A stretch of 64,000 nt of DNA, taken from the NCBI GenBank assembly GCA_902785925.1, contig CADAAI010000015.1:19658-83657 (forward strand), written 5' to 3'. Of the stretch, positions 33,118-42,427 are shown piece after piece. Positions within the stretch are counted from its first letter, which is position 1. Each line of letters starts with the position of its first letter. Made by a program: the position numbers and the translations under genes. Below the pieces are notes generated by a model. It was given only the letters and a program-made list of their open reading frames with translations, was not told where the DNA came from and did no database searches. The stretch comes from an uncultured Bacteroidales bacterium. Its GTDB lineage: Bacteria > Bacteroidota > Bacteroidia > Bacteroidales > Muribaculaceae.

Positions 33118-33202
33118 TACTCGGAGTGGGACTTGAACCCACACAGCCGCAATGGCCAAGGGATTTTAAGTCCCTCGTGTCTACCGATTCCACCATCCGA
33201 GC
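33118..33202 (-). tRNA. tRNA-Leu (TAA)
   Basis: The minus strand shows acceptor GCTCGGA/TCCGAGT, anticodon loop CTTAAAA carrying TAA (Leu), a long class II variable arm (TTGGCCATTGCGGCTG region), and T loop GTTCAAG. 85 bases, CCA not encoded. Confidence 0.94.
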
Positions 33203-33247
33203 AGCTGGCATTTGTAGACATATTTTGAGCCTCACAAAAGTGCGGTG

Positions 33248-33279
33248 CAAAGATAATAGCATTTTTTTAGACTACCAAA
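33248..33279 (-). promoter_or_regulatory. Promoter of tRNA-Leu
   Basis: On the minus strand TTTG (33276-33279), 20 bases, TATCTTTG (33248-33255); start expected near 33241, 40 bases before the tRNA. Confidence 0.75.
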
Positions 33280-33422
33280 AAAAATCCCAATTATTGCATT
33301 ATAACCCCAATCATAAACAATTTAACTATATATTTCTAGTATGTGTTAGCCTAAGTGACTAACTTCATTTGTAACATTTTAATTTGCCACAAATGATGGA
33401 GATTGTTTTTTGAGAGTTTTTG

Positions 33423-33452
33423 TTGTTTGAAAAGAAATAATGTGTAACTTTG
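33423..33452 (+). promoter_or_regulatory. Promoter of the phoH transcript
   Basis: TAACTTTG (33445-33452) fits TAnnTTTG, with TTG at 33423-33425 nineteen bases upstream. The start is expected at about 33456-33460, right at the base of the hairpin 33454-33522. Confidence 0.65.
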
Positions 33453-33453
33453 T

Positions 33454-33522
33454 GGTCGTGGTTGAAAGCCCAGCTGGGAGTACCCATGAGTGGCTCTCAA
33501 TACTTCAATCCACGACCAACGA
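33454..33522 (+). ncRNA. 5'-terminal multi-tier hairpin in the phoH leader
   Basis: From the predicted transcription start the leader pairs GGTCGTGG with CCACGACC, then TTGAA with TTCAA, AGCC with GGCT and TGGG with CCCA around an AGTA loop, with small internal loops between. The structure spans about 69 bases and ends some 35 bases before the phoH start. I recognise no Rfam-type riboswitch. It may stabilise the message, bind a protein or act as a cis-regulator. Confidence 0.5.
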
Positions 33523-33556
33523 TTAACTACTAACGACAAACTTAATTACAAACTAG

Positions 33557-34543
33557 GTGATTGAACGACACATCATTATCGACAACGTAGACCCCGTGGT
33601 GTTTTACGGGGTGAACAACAGCAACATCCAACTAATCCGGAACTTGTTTCCCAAGCTCAGAATGGCGGCGCGCGGCTCGGTGATTACCGTCATTGGCGAC
33701 GAACATGAAACACAGAAGTTTGAGTCCGACATCAAACGGCTTGAGGAGTACTGCGCCACCTACAACACACTGCCCGAGGATGTTATCCTCGACACCATCA
33801 AAGGTCTGCCACCTAAGGAACTGAAGATGGACGACGTGATAATCTACGGCGTGAACGGTAAGCCTATCAAAGGTAGAACCCCTAACCAACAGCTACTCGT
33901 GAAAACGTTCAACGAGAATGACCTTACCTTTGCACTGGGACCCGCTGGCACCGGCAAGACCTATCTCGCTGTGGCACTAGCAGTAAGGGCGCTCAAAAAT
34001 CGCGAAGTGCGCAAAATCATCCTTTCTCGTCCAGCAGTGGAGGCGGGCGAGAAACTTGGTTTCTTGCCAGGCGACATGCGCGACAAGATTGATCCTTATC
34101 TGCAGCCCCTCTACGACGCCCTTGAGGACATGATTCCCGGCGCCAAACTCAAGGAATATATGGACACTAACGTCATCCAGATTGCTCCGCTTGCCTTTAT
34201 GCGCGGCCGCACCTTGAATGATGCCATAGTAGTGCTCGATGAGGCCCAAAACACCACTACTCACCAAATTAAGATGTTCCTCACGCGTCTTGGCATGGGC
34301 TCGAAGATGGTGGTTACTGGCGACACCACGCAGATTGACCTGCCACGCACTACGAGTTCGGGTCTAATCCAGGCGCTTAAAGTTCTAAACGGCGTAAAGG
34401 GTATCGGCAAGGTAGAGTTTGGCAAGAAAGACATCGTGCGTCACCAGCTCGTTCAGCGCATAGTTGAAGCTTATGAGAAACATGATGCACTGCTCAAAGC
34501 AGGGCTTGATGAGGAATTTGATAAAACTAATATGTCCAGATAA
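33557..34543 (+). CDS. PhoH-like ATPase
   Basis: PhoH-family proteins are RNA helicase-like ATPases tied to RNA metabolism and phosphate or stress response. The 328-residue protein has Walker A GPAGTGKT (128-135), Walker B VVLDEAQN (225-232) and the family blocks SRPAVEAGEKLGFLPGD and GDTTQIDLPR. The start is a GTG at 33557 (GTGATTGAACGA), which gives MIERHIIIDNVDPVVFYGVN and matches the usual N-terminus; no ATG lies nearby. Upstream is a promoter and a large leader hairpin. The menaquinone methyltransferase gene follows 48 bases later. Confidence 0.93.
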   Translation: MIERHIIIDNVDPVVFYGVNNSNIQLIRNLFPKLRMAARGSVITVIGDEHETQKFESDIKRLEEYCATYNTLPEDVILDTIKGLPPKELKMDDVIIYGVNGKPIKGRTPNQQLLVKTFNENDLTFALGPAGTGKTYLAVALAVRALKNREVRKIILSRPAVEAGEKLGFLPGDMRDKIDPYLQPLYDALEDMIPGAKLKEYMDTNVIQIAPLAFMRGRTLNDAIVVLDEAQNTTTHQIKMFLTRLGMGSKMVVTGDTTQIDLPRTTSSGLIQALKVLNGVKGIGKVEFGKKDIVRHQLVQRIVEAYEKHDALLKAGLDEEFDKTNMSR

Positions 34544-34591
34544 TATAGAATTGTTAGAAATTCTAGGAACCTGAGATTATTTTTTGAAAGA

Positions 34592-35323
34592 ATGAAGGTT
34601 GAGGAGATAAAACCATATAATGGCGAGGGCGGAAAAGCCAAGCAGGTGGAGGAGATGTTCGACAGCATCGCCCCCGCCTATGACTTCATGAACCGCGCCA
34701 TGACACTGGGAATCGACCGTTGGTGGCGACGCGTGGCGGTGCGCATGGTGGGCAAGACTCACCCACAGCACATCCTAGACGTGGCGACCGGCACCGGCGA
34801 CTTCGTTATCGACCTTTACCGCAAGCTGCAGCCCCAGCAAGTGGTAGGCATCGACCTGTCGCAAGGAATGCTCGATGTGGCACGGGAGAAGATTGCTCGA
34901 CGTGGTCTCAGCGATGCTATTACCGTACAGCAAGGCGACTGCTTGGCACTCCCCTTTGAGGACGGCAGCTTCGATGCCGTTACGGTTGCATTCGGTGTGC
35001 GTAACTTTGAACACCTGCTTCAAGGTTACAAGGAGATGCACCGCGTGCTTGAACCTGGCGGAATACTTTGTGTGGTTGAACTCTCAACACCTCGCAACCG
35101 AGTGGTTCGCTGGTTTTACGACCTCTACACCCTCCACATCATCCCGTGGATGGGAAGTCTCAAGTCGGGCGATCGCAGTGCCTATCGCTATCTGCCACAG
35201 AGCATAGCCGCAGTTCCCCAAGGCGACGACATGCTTGCCATCATGCGCGAAGCAGGCTTCACAAACTGTAAAGTAAAACGCTTAACATTAGGAACTTGCT
35301 CTATCTATGTTGGCAATGCATAA
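34592..35323 (+). CDS. ubiE: Demethylmenaquinone/ubiquinone C-methyltransferase
   Basis: MenG/UbiE uses S-adenosylmethionine to methylate demethylmenaquinone in the last step of menaquinone synthesis. The 243-residue protein has FDSIAPAYDFMNRAMTLGID (residues 23-42), the SAM motif VATGTGDFVIDL and GIDLSQGMLDVAREK, and the UbiE signatures VAFGVRNFEHLLQG and PGGILCVVELSTP. Bacteroidales use menaquinone, so the menaquinone role is the likely one. It lies between phoH and pfkA, all on the same strand; the gaps of 48 and 33 bases allow co-transcription. Confidence 0.94.
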   Translation: MKVEEIKPYNGEGGKAKQVEEMFDSIAPAYDFMNRAMTLGIDRWWRRVAVRMVGKTHPQHILDVATGTGDFVIDLYRKLQPQQVVGIDLSQGMLDVAREKIARRGLSDAITVQQGDCLALPFEDGSFDAVTVAFGVRNFEHLLQGYKEMHRVLEPGGILCVVELSTPRNRVVRWFYDLYTLHIIPWMGSLKSGDRSAYRYLPQSIAAVPQGDDMLAIMREAGFTNCKVKRLTLGTCSIYVGNA

Positions 35324-35356
35324 ATAGACTAAAATAAAAACAAAATATATAACGAA

Positions 35357-36337
35357 ATGGCAAAGATTAAGACTATTGGTGTGTTGACATCGGGTGGCGA
35401 TGCTCCCGGCATGAATGCCGCAATCAGAGCGGTGACACGCGCCGCTATCTTCAACAACTTTAACGTGAAAGGCATCTACCGCGGATTTCGTGGTCTAGTA
35501 GAGGATGAGATCGTGGACTTCCATGCCGAGGATGTTTCAAATATCATCCATCGTGGCGGCACAATCCTGCGCACTGCGCGTTGCAAGGAATTCATGACTC
35601 CTGAGGGTCGCCAAAAGGCCTATGACAACATGTGCAAGCATGGTATTGATGCACTTGTGGTAATTGGTGGTGATGGCACTCTCACAGGTGCTAAGGTGTT
35701 TGCCAGTGAGTTTGACGTGCCTATAGTGGGTATCCCTGGCACTATTGACAACGACCTATATGGCACCGACCACACCATTGGTTATGATACAGCCCTCAAC
35801 ACCATCATGTGGTGTGTTGACCGCATTCGCGACACCGCCAACAGCCATGAGCGCCTGTTCTTCATCGAGGTGATGGGACGTGAAGCAAGTTTCCTAGCAC
35901 TTTATGGCGCAATCGCTGGTGGTGCCGAGGCAGTAATTATCCCCGAACTTGCTATAGAGGGAGACCAGCTAGCTAAACTAATTGAGCACGGTTTCCGCAC
36001 CACCAAGAAGTCGTCGATAGTGCTTGTCGCCGAGAATCCCGTTACTGGGGGAGCTATGCAACTTGCTGAGCGCGTGCGCAAAGAGTATCCTAAATATGAT
36101 GTGCGTGTCACCATCCTCGGACACTTGCAGCGTGGTGGCTCACCCACAGCGCAAGACCGCATCTTGGCATCGCGCATGGGTGCTACCGCTATCGAAGCTC
36201 TTGTCGAGGGCCAACGCAACGTGATGATAGGCGATGATGATGAGCAAATGGTGTATGTTCCTTTCAGCAAAGCCATTAAGTACGAGAAGGCCATCGATCG
36301 CAACCTACTCGAGACAATAGCACGACTCTCGAAGTAA
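35357..36337 (+). CDS. pfkA: ATP-dependent 6-phosphofructokinase
   Basis: The enzyme phosphorylates fructose 6-phosphate, the committed step of glycolysis. The 326-residue protein has [15 protein letters not shown] (11-25), the ATP site GGDGTLTGA, the catalytic loop [12 protein letters not shown] and HLQRGG. The Gly in GGDGT and the TIDND motif favour ATP over pyrophosphate. Length is that of the bacterial PfkA form. A hairpin/U-tract that could end it spans 36416-36455, overlapping the promoter of the cyd cluster. Confidence 0.94.
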   Translation: MAKIKTIGVLTSGGDAPGMNAAIRAVTRAAIFNNFNVKGIYRGFRGLVEDEIVDFHAEDVSNIIHRGGTILRTARCKEFMTPEGRQKAYDNMCKHGIDALVVIGGDGTLTGAKVFASEFDVPIVGIPGTIDNDLYGTDHTIGYDTALNTIMWCVDRIRDTANSHERLFFIEVMGREASFLALYGAIAGGAEAVIIPELAIEGDQLAKLIEHGFRTTKKSSIVLVAENPVTGGAMQLAERVRKEYPKYDVRVTILGHLQRGGSPTAQDRILASRMGATAIEALVEGQRNVMIGDDDEQMVYVPFSKAIKYEKAIDRNLLETIARLSK

Positions 36338-36415
36338 GTTTAAGGTGAGAGTTACGAGGAGAGAGTTCGTTACTAAATCTTCGAAAACGATTACTGATTT
36401 TTTGAGAAAAAGCAA

Positions 36416-36464
36416 AAAAAGTTACCTTTTGGCAATTACCTTTGGGTAACTTTTTGTATATTTG
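36416..36464 (+). promoter_or_regulatory. Overlapping pfkA terminator-like hairpin and cyd-cluster promoter
   Basis: AAAAAGTTACC (36416-36426) pairs with GGTAACTTTTT (36445-36455), an 11-bp stem with an 18-base loop ending in a T-run, suited to end pfkA. It abuts TATATTTG (36457-36464), a TAnnTTTG element for the next gene. The inverted repeat could also be an operator for the oxidase genes. Confidence 0.5.
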
Positions 36465-36491
36465 CGAAAATCATTAAAAGAAACTATACAT

Positions 36492-36716
36492 ATGGCAGAG
36501 AAAAAAGGCTTTTGGGCTCGTGCAGTCGACCTCTATGTCGACGGTTTCCGCTCGATGACGGTGGGCAAGACCCTGTGGCTTATCATTGCCATTAAGCTAT
36601 TCATTTTCTTTGTGGTAATCAAAATATTGTTCTTCCCCAACTTTCTTGCAAGCAAGAGCGATAGCGATGACGGCAAAGCGCAATATGTGCGCGAGCAACT
36701 CATCGACAAGCGATAG
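36492..36716 (+). CDS. DUF4492 small membrane protein upstream of cytochrome bd
   Basis: From the ATG at 36492 the product has 74 residues: a basic/aromatic N-terminus (MAEKKGFWARAVDLYVDGFR), one membrane span (about 27-47, TLWLIIAIKLFIFFVVIKIL) and a charged tail. This matches the DUF4492 family, which lies directly before cydA in many Bacteroidetes, and may be an accessory subunit of the oxidase. An upstream in-frame ATG-like start at 36462 would place translation inside the promoter, so I reject it. Confidence 0.85.
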   Translation: MAEKKGFWARAVDLYVDGFRSMTVGKTLWLIIAIKLFIFFVVIKILFFPNFLASKSDSDDGKAQYVREQLIDKR

Positions 36717-36767
36717 TGGGTAATTGAGCAACCAACAATGAAAACTTATAACTAACAACTAATAACT

Positions 36768-38357
36768 ATGAGTGATTTGTTAATGAACGTAGTCGACTGG
36801 TCGAGGGCGCAGTTTGCGCTCACAGCCTGCTATCACTGGCTGTTTGTGCCGTTGACGTTAGGACTGGGAATAATTATCGGTGTGATGGAGACCATCTATT
36901 ATCGCACCCGCGATGAAAAATGGCTCGCCACCACCAAGTTTTGGATGACACTCTTTGGCGTGAACTTCGCCATTGGTGTTGCCACGGGCATTATCCTTGA
37001 GTTTGAGTTCGGCACTAACTGGTCGAACTATAGCTGGTTTGTGGGCGACATCTTTGGCGCTCCACTGGCTATCGAGGGCATCCTCGCGTTCTTTATGGAG
37101 TCGACGTTCATCGCCGTGATGTTTTTCGGATGGAAGAAGGTTTCGCCCAAGTTCCATCTCGCAGCCACATGGCTCACCGCACTGGGCGCCAGCATCTCGG
37201 CACTGTGGATTCTTGTTGCTAACGCCTGGATGCAATATCCCACAGGAATGACCTTCAACCCTGAGACCATGCGCAACGAGATGACCGATTTCTGGGCCGT
37301 GGCCCTGTCGCCAATGGCCATGAGCAAGGTGTTCCACACAGTGACAAGCGCTTGGGCGCTGAGTGGAGCCTTTGTGGTTGGCGTGTGCGGTTGGATGCTG
37401 CTCAAAGGCCGCAACCACGACCACTGCATTCGCAGTCTCAAAGTTGGTGGTTGGGTAGGTCTCATTGGCATTGTGCTCACCAGCATCAGTGGTGACACTT
37501 CGGCGGTGACAGTTGCCAAGCATCAGCCCATGAAGCTCGCCGCCATGGAAGGTCTCTACGAGGGCGCGCCAGGTCAATCAATAGTTGCGTTTGGTATTCT
37601 TAACCCAGCAAAAGAGATAGGAAATGGCGAAAATCCATTCCTCTTCGACATCTCAATACCTCATGGCCTCGCTTTCCTCGCCACGCACGATTTCAACGCA
37701 TTTGTCCCCGGCATCGAAGATATTATAAATGGCAAGACGCGTGACACCACCACGTTTGCTGCCAAGCCGTTATCGTTTGAGGACCGTCGAGAGCGCGGAA
37801 AAATCGCTCAACACGCACTAGCTGGCTTTAACGACGCAATGAAAGCCAACGACAGCGTAACCATGAAGCAGTTCCGCAAAGAAATAGATGACAACTTCAA
37901 GTATTTGGGCTACACCTATCTTGAAGAGCCTGAGGAATCGGTGCCTAACGTTCCGTTAACATTCTACTCGTTCCACTTCATGGTAACTATAGGCGGTTAT
38001 CTGGTACTATTCTTCATCGTAGTGCTACTCTTGCTCTACAAGCCCAAGTGGGTTCCAGGCAAGAAGAAACTGCAAAAGTTTGGCTACTGGCTCGCCATCA
38101 TTACAATACCTCTTGCTTATCTATGTTCGATGAGCGGATGGGTAGTTGCCGAGGTAGGACGCCAACCATGGACCATTCAGGACTTGATGCCCAACAAGAT
38201 TGCAATCAGTGATCTTAGCGCTGGCTATGTTCAAGTTACCTTCTGGATTTTTGCTGTTGTGTTCACCGCATTGCTCATTGCTGATGTGAGCATCATCTGC
38301 AAGCAAATTTCGAAGAAGTCAAAAACTAATCTCGACAAAGTAGAAACCAAAAAATAA
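36768..38357 (+). CDS. cydA: Cytochrome bd ubiquinol/menaquinol oxidase subunit I
   Basis: CydA carries the quinol site and the b558, b595 and d hemes of the high-affinity bd oxidase. The 529-residue protein begins VVDWSRAQFALTACYHWLF, with the heme His in the first span (HWLF), has GVATGIILEFEFGTNW, the NAWMQYPTGM block, and GRQPWTIQDLMP near the C-terminus. About nine membrane spans are visible. It forms an operon with the DUF4492 gene and cydB and is expected to work under low oxygen. Confidence 0.95.
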   Translation: MSDLLMNVVDWSRAQFALTACYHWLFVPLTLGLGIIIGVMETIYYRTRDEKWLATTKFWMTLFGVNFAIGVATGIILEFEFGTNWSNYSWFVGDIFGAPLAIEGILAFFMESTFIAVMFFGWKKVSPKFHLAATWLTALGASISALWILVANAWMQYPTGMTFNPETMRNEMTDFWAVALSPMAMSKVFHTVTSAWALSGAFVVGVCGWMLLKGRNHDHCIRSLKVGGWVGLIGIVLTSISGDTSAVTVAKHQPMKLAAMEGLYEGAPGQSIVAFGILNPAKEIGNGENPFLFDISIPHGLAFLATHDFNAFVPGIEDIINGKTRDTTTFAAKPLSFEDRRERGKIAQHALAGFNDAMKANDSVTMKQFRKEIDDNFKYLGYTYLEEPEESVPNVPLTFYSFHFMVTIGGYLVLFFIVVLLLLYKPKWVPGKKKLQKFGYWLAIITIPLAYLCSMSGWVVAEVGRQPWTIQDLMPNKIAISDLSAGYVQVTFWIFAVVFTALLIADVSIICKQISKKSKTNLDKVETKK

Positions 38358-38372
38358 GAGGAGGACACAATT

Positions 38373-39506
38373 ATGACACACGAATTTTTGCAAAACTACT
38401 GGTGGCTAATAATGTCGGTGCTCGGAGCACTGCTGGTGTTCCTGCTCTTTGTGCAAGGCGGACAGTCGATGCTAATTTCTACTAAGCGCAACAAGCGCCC
38501 GTTGCTCATCAACTCGCTGGGACGCAAGTGGGAACTCACCTACACCACTCTCGTGACCTTTGGTGGAGCGTTCTTTGCCTCATTCCCATTGTTCTACAGC
38601 ACTAGTTTTGGCGGTGCCTACTGGCTGTGGATTCTCATCCTGTTCAGCTTTGTGATTCAAGCTATTGCCTATGAGTATCGCACAAAACACGGCAATGTGT
38701 ACGGCACTCGATTCTATGACACATTATTATTAATTAACGGCATTGTGGGTCCTGTGCTGCTGGGCGTTGCTGTCGCAGGCATGTTCTTCGGTGCAGAGTT
38801 CACGGTTGAGAAAGGCAAGTTGCTCGACGCCGCCATCATATCGCAGTGGGGACCACAGCACGGCTTAGAGGCAATCACATCGGGGAAGAACCTGCTCTTT
38901 GGTTTTATGGTGTTCTTCCTTGCGCGCACCCTTGCTTCGCTCTACTTTATCAACAATATAAATGACAACGAGGTGCAGAAGTCACAGCACAAGCAACTGC
39001 TCATCAATGCTGTCATCTTTGTTGTCCTTTTCCTTATCACCTGTGGAGTGATACTCACATCGGCAGGTGTTGAAATTGATGCTGGTGGCAGCGCTATGTG
39101 GAAACCTTATAAGTACCTCGATAACTACCTGCGTCTGTGGTGGGCCCTTGGTGCATTGCTCTTTGGCGTGGTGATGGTGCTCTTCGGCATTGGCAAGTCG
39201 CTGATGAAGAAGGAGTGGAAATGTGGCATTTGGTGGGCTGGCATAGGCACTGTGCTCGTGGTGATGAGCCTTTTCTGGGTGCTTGGTTACAACCACACCG
39301 CTTACTATCCATCGCTGCTTGATGTTCAGAGTTCACTCACTATAGCCAACAGTTCTTCGAGCGAGTTCACGCTTCGCGTGATGAGCTACGTTTCGCTGCT
39401 AGTTCCCTTCGTGGTGGCATATATTGCCTATGTGTGGTACAAGATGGACCACACCAAGATAACCGAGAAGGAAATCAAAAAAGCCGACGATGACGAAGTA
39501 TATTAA
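38373..39506 (+). CDS. cydB: Cytochrome bd oxidase subunit II
   Basis: CydB is the structural partner of CydA. The 377-residue protein starts MTHEFLQNYWWLIMSVLGAL and shows the conserved LLFVQGGQSM, NSLGRKWELTYTTLVTFGGA and FFASFPLFYSTSFGGAYWLW blocks of Bacteroidetes CydB, with about nine spans and an acidic C-terminus. It starts 15 bases after cydA and is followed 28 bases later by a TonB-type gene that may be read from the same message. Confidence 0.94.
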   Translation: MTHEFLQNYWWLIMSVLGALLVFLLFVQGGQSMLISTKRNKRPLLINSLGRKWELTYTTLVTFGGAFFASFPLFYSTSFGGAYWLWILILFSFVIQAIAYEYRTKHGNVYGTRFYDTLLLINGIVGPVLLGVAVAGMFFGAEFTVEKGKLLDAAIISQWGPQHGLEAITSGKNLLFGFMVFFLARTLASLYFINNINDNEVQKSQHKQLLINAVIFVVLFLITCGVILTSAGVEIDAGGSAMWKPYKYLDNYLRLWWALGALLFGVVMVLFGIGKSLMKKEWKCGIWWAGIGTVLVVMSLFWVLGYNHTAYYPSLLDVQSSLTIANSSSSEFTLRVMSYVSLLVPFVVAYIAYVWYKMDHTKITEKEIKKADDDEVY

Positions 39507-39534
39507 ATCACAATACCCATTATAATCTTTAGAT

Positions 39535-40026
39535 ATGAAAACATTTAGATTTTTAATAGTATTGCTTGCAATTGCAGTAGGTTTTGCAGGACTTAATGCT
39601 GATGCCAAAGTCAAGAAGCGCAAAACCACCAGGCGCGCTGCCAAAGCAAAAGTTGTGGAGCCTGCTCCCACCAACTATGATTACGTGCAAGGAACTTACG
39701 TAGAAGACCAAATTTTTGAGATGTCGAAGTATCCACCCGAATATCCTGGTGGCACTGAGGGACTCATTAAATTCCTGAGCGACAACATCAACTATCCTAG
39801 TAGTGCCGAGAAGAAAGGCGTTCAAGGCACTGTGGTGCTTCAGTTTGTGGTCGAAAAGGATGGCTCAATCAGCAATGTCAAAGTGCTGCGAAGTGTTGAC
39901 AAGGCACTTGACGCCGAGGCTGTGAGAGTTGTGAAACAAATGAAACGTTTTGTCCCGGGCTATAACGAGGACCACGCAGCGGTGCGCGTACTCTATACTC
40001 TACCCGTGAGTTTCAAACTGCATTAA
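39535..40026 (+). CDS. TonB C-terminal-domain protein (exported)
   Basis: The 163-residue protein has a signal-like hydrophobic start (residues 5-21, FLIVLLAIAVGFAGLNA), a basic linker (KVKKRKTTRRAAKAK) and a TonB C-terminal domain (about 66-160; PPEYPGGTEGLIKFLSDNIN, GVQGTVVLQFVVEKDG, FVPGYNEDHAAV). It lacks the proline-rich linker of classic TonB. Such proteins may couple to SusC-type receptors or have a structural role. It follows cydB and may share its message. A similar short protein lies at 42732-43178. Confidence 0.8.
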   Translation: MKTFRFLIVLLAIAVGFAGLNADAKVKKRKTTRRAAKAKVVEPAPTNYDYVQGTYVEDQIFEMSKYPPEYPGGTEGLIKFLSDNINYPSSAEKKGVQGTVVLQFVVEKDGSISNVKVLRSVDKALDAEAVRVVKQMKRFVPGYNEDHAAVRVLYTLPVSFKLH

Positions 40027-40047
40027 TCACCATTTCACTCATATTTT

Positions 40048-40085
40048 CTAGGAGTTCTAGAGCAATCTAGAACTTCTAGATTTTC
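40048..40085 (+). terminator. Terminator-like hairpin after the TonB-type gene
   Basis: CTAGGAGTTCTAGA (40048-40061) pairs with TCTAGAACTTCTAG (40066-40079) with one mismatch and a 4-base loop, followed by ATTTTC. The T-run is modest. Confidence 0.55.
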
Positions 40086-40107
40086 ATGCTAGGGAAAAAA
40101 TATTACG

Positions 40108-41220
40108 ATGACGCGAAACACCAATCTGTCGATTTGCAAGGGAATAGCCATTATCTTGATGTGCGCTGGCCACACCGAGTGCCACTGGCTTATCATCAAT
40201 TTCATCTACCTGTTTCACATGCCGCTGTTCTTCATTGCTGCAGGCTACTTTTTCAACAAGAAGTATGAGCAGGACCCGTGGCTCTTTTGCAAGAAGCGTT
40301 TCAAGGGGCTATATGTGCCATTTTTGAAATGGAGCCTGCTGTTTCTGGTACTGCACAACCTAATGTTCAAGATAGGCATCCTCAACGAGCAATACGGAAA
40401 CTGGAATAACGGTGTCACTCATCCCTATTCGCTTCACGACTTCTACCAGCGACTTGTGCACATCGTGTTCTCAATGGGTGGTTATGATGAATTTCTTGCT
40501 GGTGCATTCTGGTTCTTCAGGGCATTGCTGGTGTCGAGCATAGTGTTCATTATCCTTTACAAACTGCTGCACAACCGGCACAAGTGGCTGAATGATGACG
40601 GCACTCTCATAGTCATTGCCTTGTTGGCACTTGGCTTTGCCTGCTTCAAGGTGAGCAATAACCTAAAGATTGTCACCATTGTGCAGGGAGGAATTCGTGA
40701 CACATGGGGTGTGATGTTCTTTGCTCTAGGCGCGTTATACCGCCGGCATGAGCATCGCATCAAAGAACATTGGGCTCTCACATTGCTCTATGCCGGCTTA
40801 CTGGTGAGCGGGTGCTTCCTGCATTTCCATGGCATGAATCTCAAGGTGGAACTCAAGGACCTTGCGACCATTCCACTCACTGGCTGCATTGGTTTCTTAA
40901 TGGTTCATTCCATCGCGTCGTGGATCGACAAGCACGACAACTGGTTCAAGCGCATGCTCGTGTATTGTGGCGACAACACAATCTATGTGTTCGTGTTCCA
41001 CATTATCTCGTTTAAGCTAGTTTCAGTTCTAAAGATAATGTATTATGGCTTAGATTGGGGCCAGATAGGATGCCACATGGTTGTGCACCACAACAGCCAG
41101 ACCGACCTGTTCTGGATACTTTACACCATAGTGGGAACTGCAATACCATTGTTGTGGATTTATTGCTATCGCAAGATAAAAGCCAGAATCTTGAATAAGA
41201 AACTGACTTCTCACAATTGA
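40108..41220 (+). CDS. Acyltransferase family 3 membrane protein
   Basis: Acyltransferase-3 proteins move acyl groups onto cell-surface sugars. The 370-residue protein begins MTRNTNLSICKGIAIILMCAGHTECH, with the family's R/KGIAIILM-CAGH motif near the first span, followed by FHMPLFFIAAGYFFNKKY. About ten membrane spans follow, and a FFALGALYRRHEHR loop in the middle. The start at 40108 fits this N-terminus. The gene stands between a TonB-type gene and porQ (opposite strand). The acceptor is unknown. Confidence 0.83.
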   Translation: MTRNTNLSICKGIAIILMCAGHTECHWLIINFIYLFHMPLFFIAAGYFFNKKYEQDPWLFCKKRFKGLYVPFLKWSLLFLVLHNLMFKIGILNEQYGNWNNGVTHPYSLHDFYQRLVHIVFSMGGYDEFLAGAFWFFRALLVSSIVFIILYKLLHNRHKWLNDDGTLIVIALLALGFACFKVSNNLKIVTIVQGGIRDTWGVMFFALGALYRRHEHRIKEHWALTLLYAGLLVSGCFLHFHGMNLKVELKDLATIPLTGCIGFLMVHSIASWIDKHDNWFKRMLVYCGDNTIYVFVFHIISFKLVSVLKIMYYGLDWGQIGCHMVVHHNSQTDLFWILYTIVGTAIPLLWIYCYRKIKARILNKKLTSHN

Positions 41221-41237
41221 CTACAGAATTTTGATGT

Positions 41238-42266
41238 TTATCGCATGAGCTCACCAATCGATGTGGTGAGGTTGAACATGAACGTGGTGGCGCCCGTGTG
41301 CGGTTGTGCAAAAGCAACGCCGAAACCGAATGCCTTGACCTTCATTCCTCCACCTATCGAGAATCCCGAGAGGAAGTTGCGCTTATAAGAGCTCATGTCG
41401 GTGCGCGTCTTGTAGTTATAACCTGCTGCAATGTAAACATTGCTTGTGGGCAAATATTCCAGACCGAAGACGAGGTGACGGAACAGATTGCTTGCAAACT
41501 TATCCTTCTTCACAAGGTCGCTCGAAGTGTTGTTCTTGTCGGCAGGCTCATAGTATGGTAATTTCCACTTTGTGAGATTATAGGCTGTCACCGACAGACG
41601 GAACGGTGCAGAACCAAGTCCCTTAGTGAAACCAATCTGGATATCCCAGGGCACTTTAGCTGTCTTGTCGTTGAATTTCTTTACTTGACCTCCCAAGTTT
41701 TTAGCTACAAGCGAAAGCGAGAGCTCATTGTCGGGGTTGTAATAGTTAATACCAAGGTCGGCAGCGATTGCTCCTGCCGAGTAGGTCTCATAGCTTGAGT
41801 GGATGTATTTGAGGTTGATACCGCCTCGCAGGTGTTCGCTGATGTCGTGTGAGTAGGTAAGCGTGAATGCCATGTCGCTTGCATTGAAAGAGCCGACTAT
41901 TGCGCCACTCACATCGGTGGCATCTATTTTCCCGTAGCCGTAATACTGGACCCCAACACCAAAGGCTCCGTGCTCGCCAATGCCCTGGCCATAGCGCGCT
42001 CCCATGAAATTGGTGCCGCCAATGTAGCGCATATAGTTCAGTCCCACTTGGTGGTCAAACTCCTTGCCCAGCAGTGCAGGGTTCTGCTCCACGAGGTTGA
42101 TGTCGTCGTCGATTACCGAGATGTTGTGGCCACCTAATGCGTAGGCGTGCGACGACACTGGCACATTAAGGAATTGATAGGCTGTTGTTCCGTCCTGCGC
42201 CACTGCAGCAAGAGCAACAACCACACCAGCAAATATAGATAATATGATTTTAGTCGATAATTTCAT
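41238..42266 (-). CDS. PorQ-type outer-membrane protein of the type IX secretion system
   Basis: PorQ is linked to attaching type IX cargo at the outer membrane. The 342-residue protein has a signal peptide (about 1-22, ending AAVAQ), then TTAYQFLNVPVSSHAYALGGHNISVID and NPALLGKEFDHQVGLNYMRYIGG, the pattern of the PorQ/PorV/FadL-like barrel family. Its strands and GGINLKYIHSSYETYS and LSLVAKNLG agree. I start at 42266 (MKLST); an ATG two codons upstream at 42272 is also possible. It supports a type IX system in this organism. Other components are not in the window. Confidence 0.85.
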   Translation of the reverse strand: MKLSTKIILSIFAGVVVALAAVAQDGTTAYQFLNVPVSSHAYALGGHNISVIDDDINLVEQNPALLGKEFDHQVGLNYMRYIGGTNFMGARYGQGIGEHGAFGVGVQYYGYGKIDATDVSGAIVGSFNASDMAFTLTYSHDISEHLRGGINLKYIHSSYETYSAGAIAADLGINYYNPDNELSLSLVAKNLGGQVKKFNDKTAKVPWDIQIGFTKGLGSAPFRLSVTAYNLTKWKLPYYEPADKNNTSSDLVKKDKFASNLFRHLVFGLEYLPTSNVYIAAGYNYKTRTDMSSYKRNFLSGFSIGGGMKVKAFGFGVAFAQPHTGATTFMFNLTTSIGELMR

Positions 42267-42427
42267 AGTCATTAATTTATAACGATAAAAAGTGAAATAT
42301 AGTATTAAAGGGGTTGTCATTAACATTTAAATGTTTAATTTTTTTTACAAGAAGCTATGGAATAGGCGTTTTTTGTAAAAAAAACCAAAACCTTATTAAT
42401 CATTACCAAAAACGGTTGCATTAGTTG

